NCBI GenBank assembly: GCA_022844485.1
Contig: JALHLQ010000034.1
Location: 1 to 36,250, forward strand
Origin: Xanthobacteraceae bacterium
Lineage (GTDB): Bacteria > Pseudomonadota > Alphaproteobacteria > Rhizobiales > Xanthobacteraceae
DNA: 36,250 nt
Direction of reading: 5' to 3'
Below the pieces are notes generated by a model, which saw only the letters and a program-made list of their open reading frames with translations, did no database searches and was not told where the DNA came from. The position numbers were made by a program, and so were the translations under genes. This document shows positions 36,136 through 36,250 of the stretch, one piece after another; within the stretch, counting starts at the first letter, position 1, and every line of letters starts with the position of its first letter.

Positions 36136-36250
36136 GTGTCCGTCCGAGAACATATTGAATCCCTTGGATCGTTTGTGATTCAAGAGTGGTGGCCTGATTC
36201 GAGGAGGGTCACCCGATGTGGACGGCGAAGAATCGCAGACGTTACGACCG
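36136..36250 (+). mobile_element. 5' end of an IS5-family insertion sequence (truncated by window edge)
   Basis: A terminal inverted repeat begins at about 36136 (GTGTCCGTCCGAGAACAT), matching the IS end at 101-116 read in reverse at 13 of the first 16 positions. TTA precedes it at 36133-36135, again fitting a TNA target. A transposase start follows 80 bases in. The element has the same orientation as the one at 1-116 and may be a second copy of the same IS. Confidence 0.75.
36216..36250 (+). CDS. IS5-family transposase, N-terminal fragment
   Basis: The ATG at 36216 begins M-W-T-A-K-N-R-R-R-Y-D-R and runs off the window. An MWT start followed by a basic R-x-x-Y-x-R stretch is typical of the IS5-family transposase first frame. 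GGAGGG lies about eight bases upstream. Only 11 complete codons are visible, so the call rests mainly on the start motif and the adjacent inverted repeat. Confidence 0.65.
   Translation, partial: MWTAKNRRRYD

Overview
The window is chromosomal, GC-rich DNA from an alphaproteobacterium. Gene content, gene order and two interspersed palindromic elements of a type common in Rhizobiales (Hyphomicrobiales) point to a Bradyrhizobiaceae/Xanthobacteraceae-like organism. That placement is inference from synteny; no search was run. Nearly all of it is housekeeping DNA packed into tight operons.

Layout. (1) Positions 1-116 are the 3' end of an IS5-type insertion sequence. (2) Minus strand 147-2111: pepA-holC. 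(3) Plus strand 2297-10049: the envelope operon lptF-lptG-lptD-surA, followed by pdxA and rsmA. (4) Minus strand 10040-16698, read right to left: fabD-fabG-acpP-fabF-mltG-yicC-gmk, the type II fatty-acid synthesis cluster followed by a peptidoglycan terminase, an RNase and guanylate kinase. (5) Plus strand 16817-19628: a small conserved ORF, then rpsF-rpsR-DUF2232-rplI. (6) A minus-strand secreted protein with a single heme-binding motif and a Pro/Ala-rich tail (19598-20260). (7) Plus strand 20446-30221: cfa, dnaB, alr, radA, cvpA, purF, an unrecognised exported protein and a short-chain dehydrogenase. (8) Minus strand 30358-34459, read right to left: an NnrU-family membrane protein, panB, a YfgM-like TPR protein, a small lipoprotein and der. 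(9) A gene-poor, hairpin-rich stretch of about 630 bp (34460-35090). (10) A minus-strand crotonase-family gene (35091-35939). (11) Positions 36136-36250 are the 5' end of an IS5-type element in the same orientation as the first.

How the genes work together. LptF and LptG are the inner-membrane permease, and LptD the outer-membrane translocon, of LPS export. SurA chaperones outer-membrane proteins such as LptD. The fab genes supply acyl chains for phospholipid and lipid A, and Cfa modifies the finished phospholipids. MltG and Alr serve peptidoglycan, DnaB and RadA serve replication and repair, and Der, RsmA and the ribosomal proteins serve ribosome assembly.

I found no defence system, CRISPR array, prophage, tRNA or rRNA, and no clear new multi-gene system. 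The points most worth a second look are: the structured stretch at 34460-35090; a perfect 9-bp hairpin that would mask the Shine-Dalgarno sequence of the crotonase gene; that crotonase lacking both canonical catalytic glutamates; a lipoprotein with a BamB-like N-terminus but no propeller, sitting where bamB is expected; a very short heme domain on a Pro/Ala-rich tail; and a structured rpsF leader. The near-equal IS fragments at the two ends suggest the window may be a contig broken in a repeated IS.
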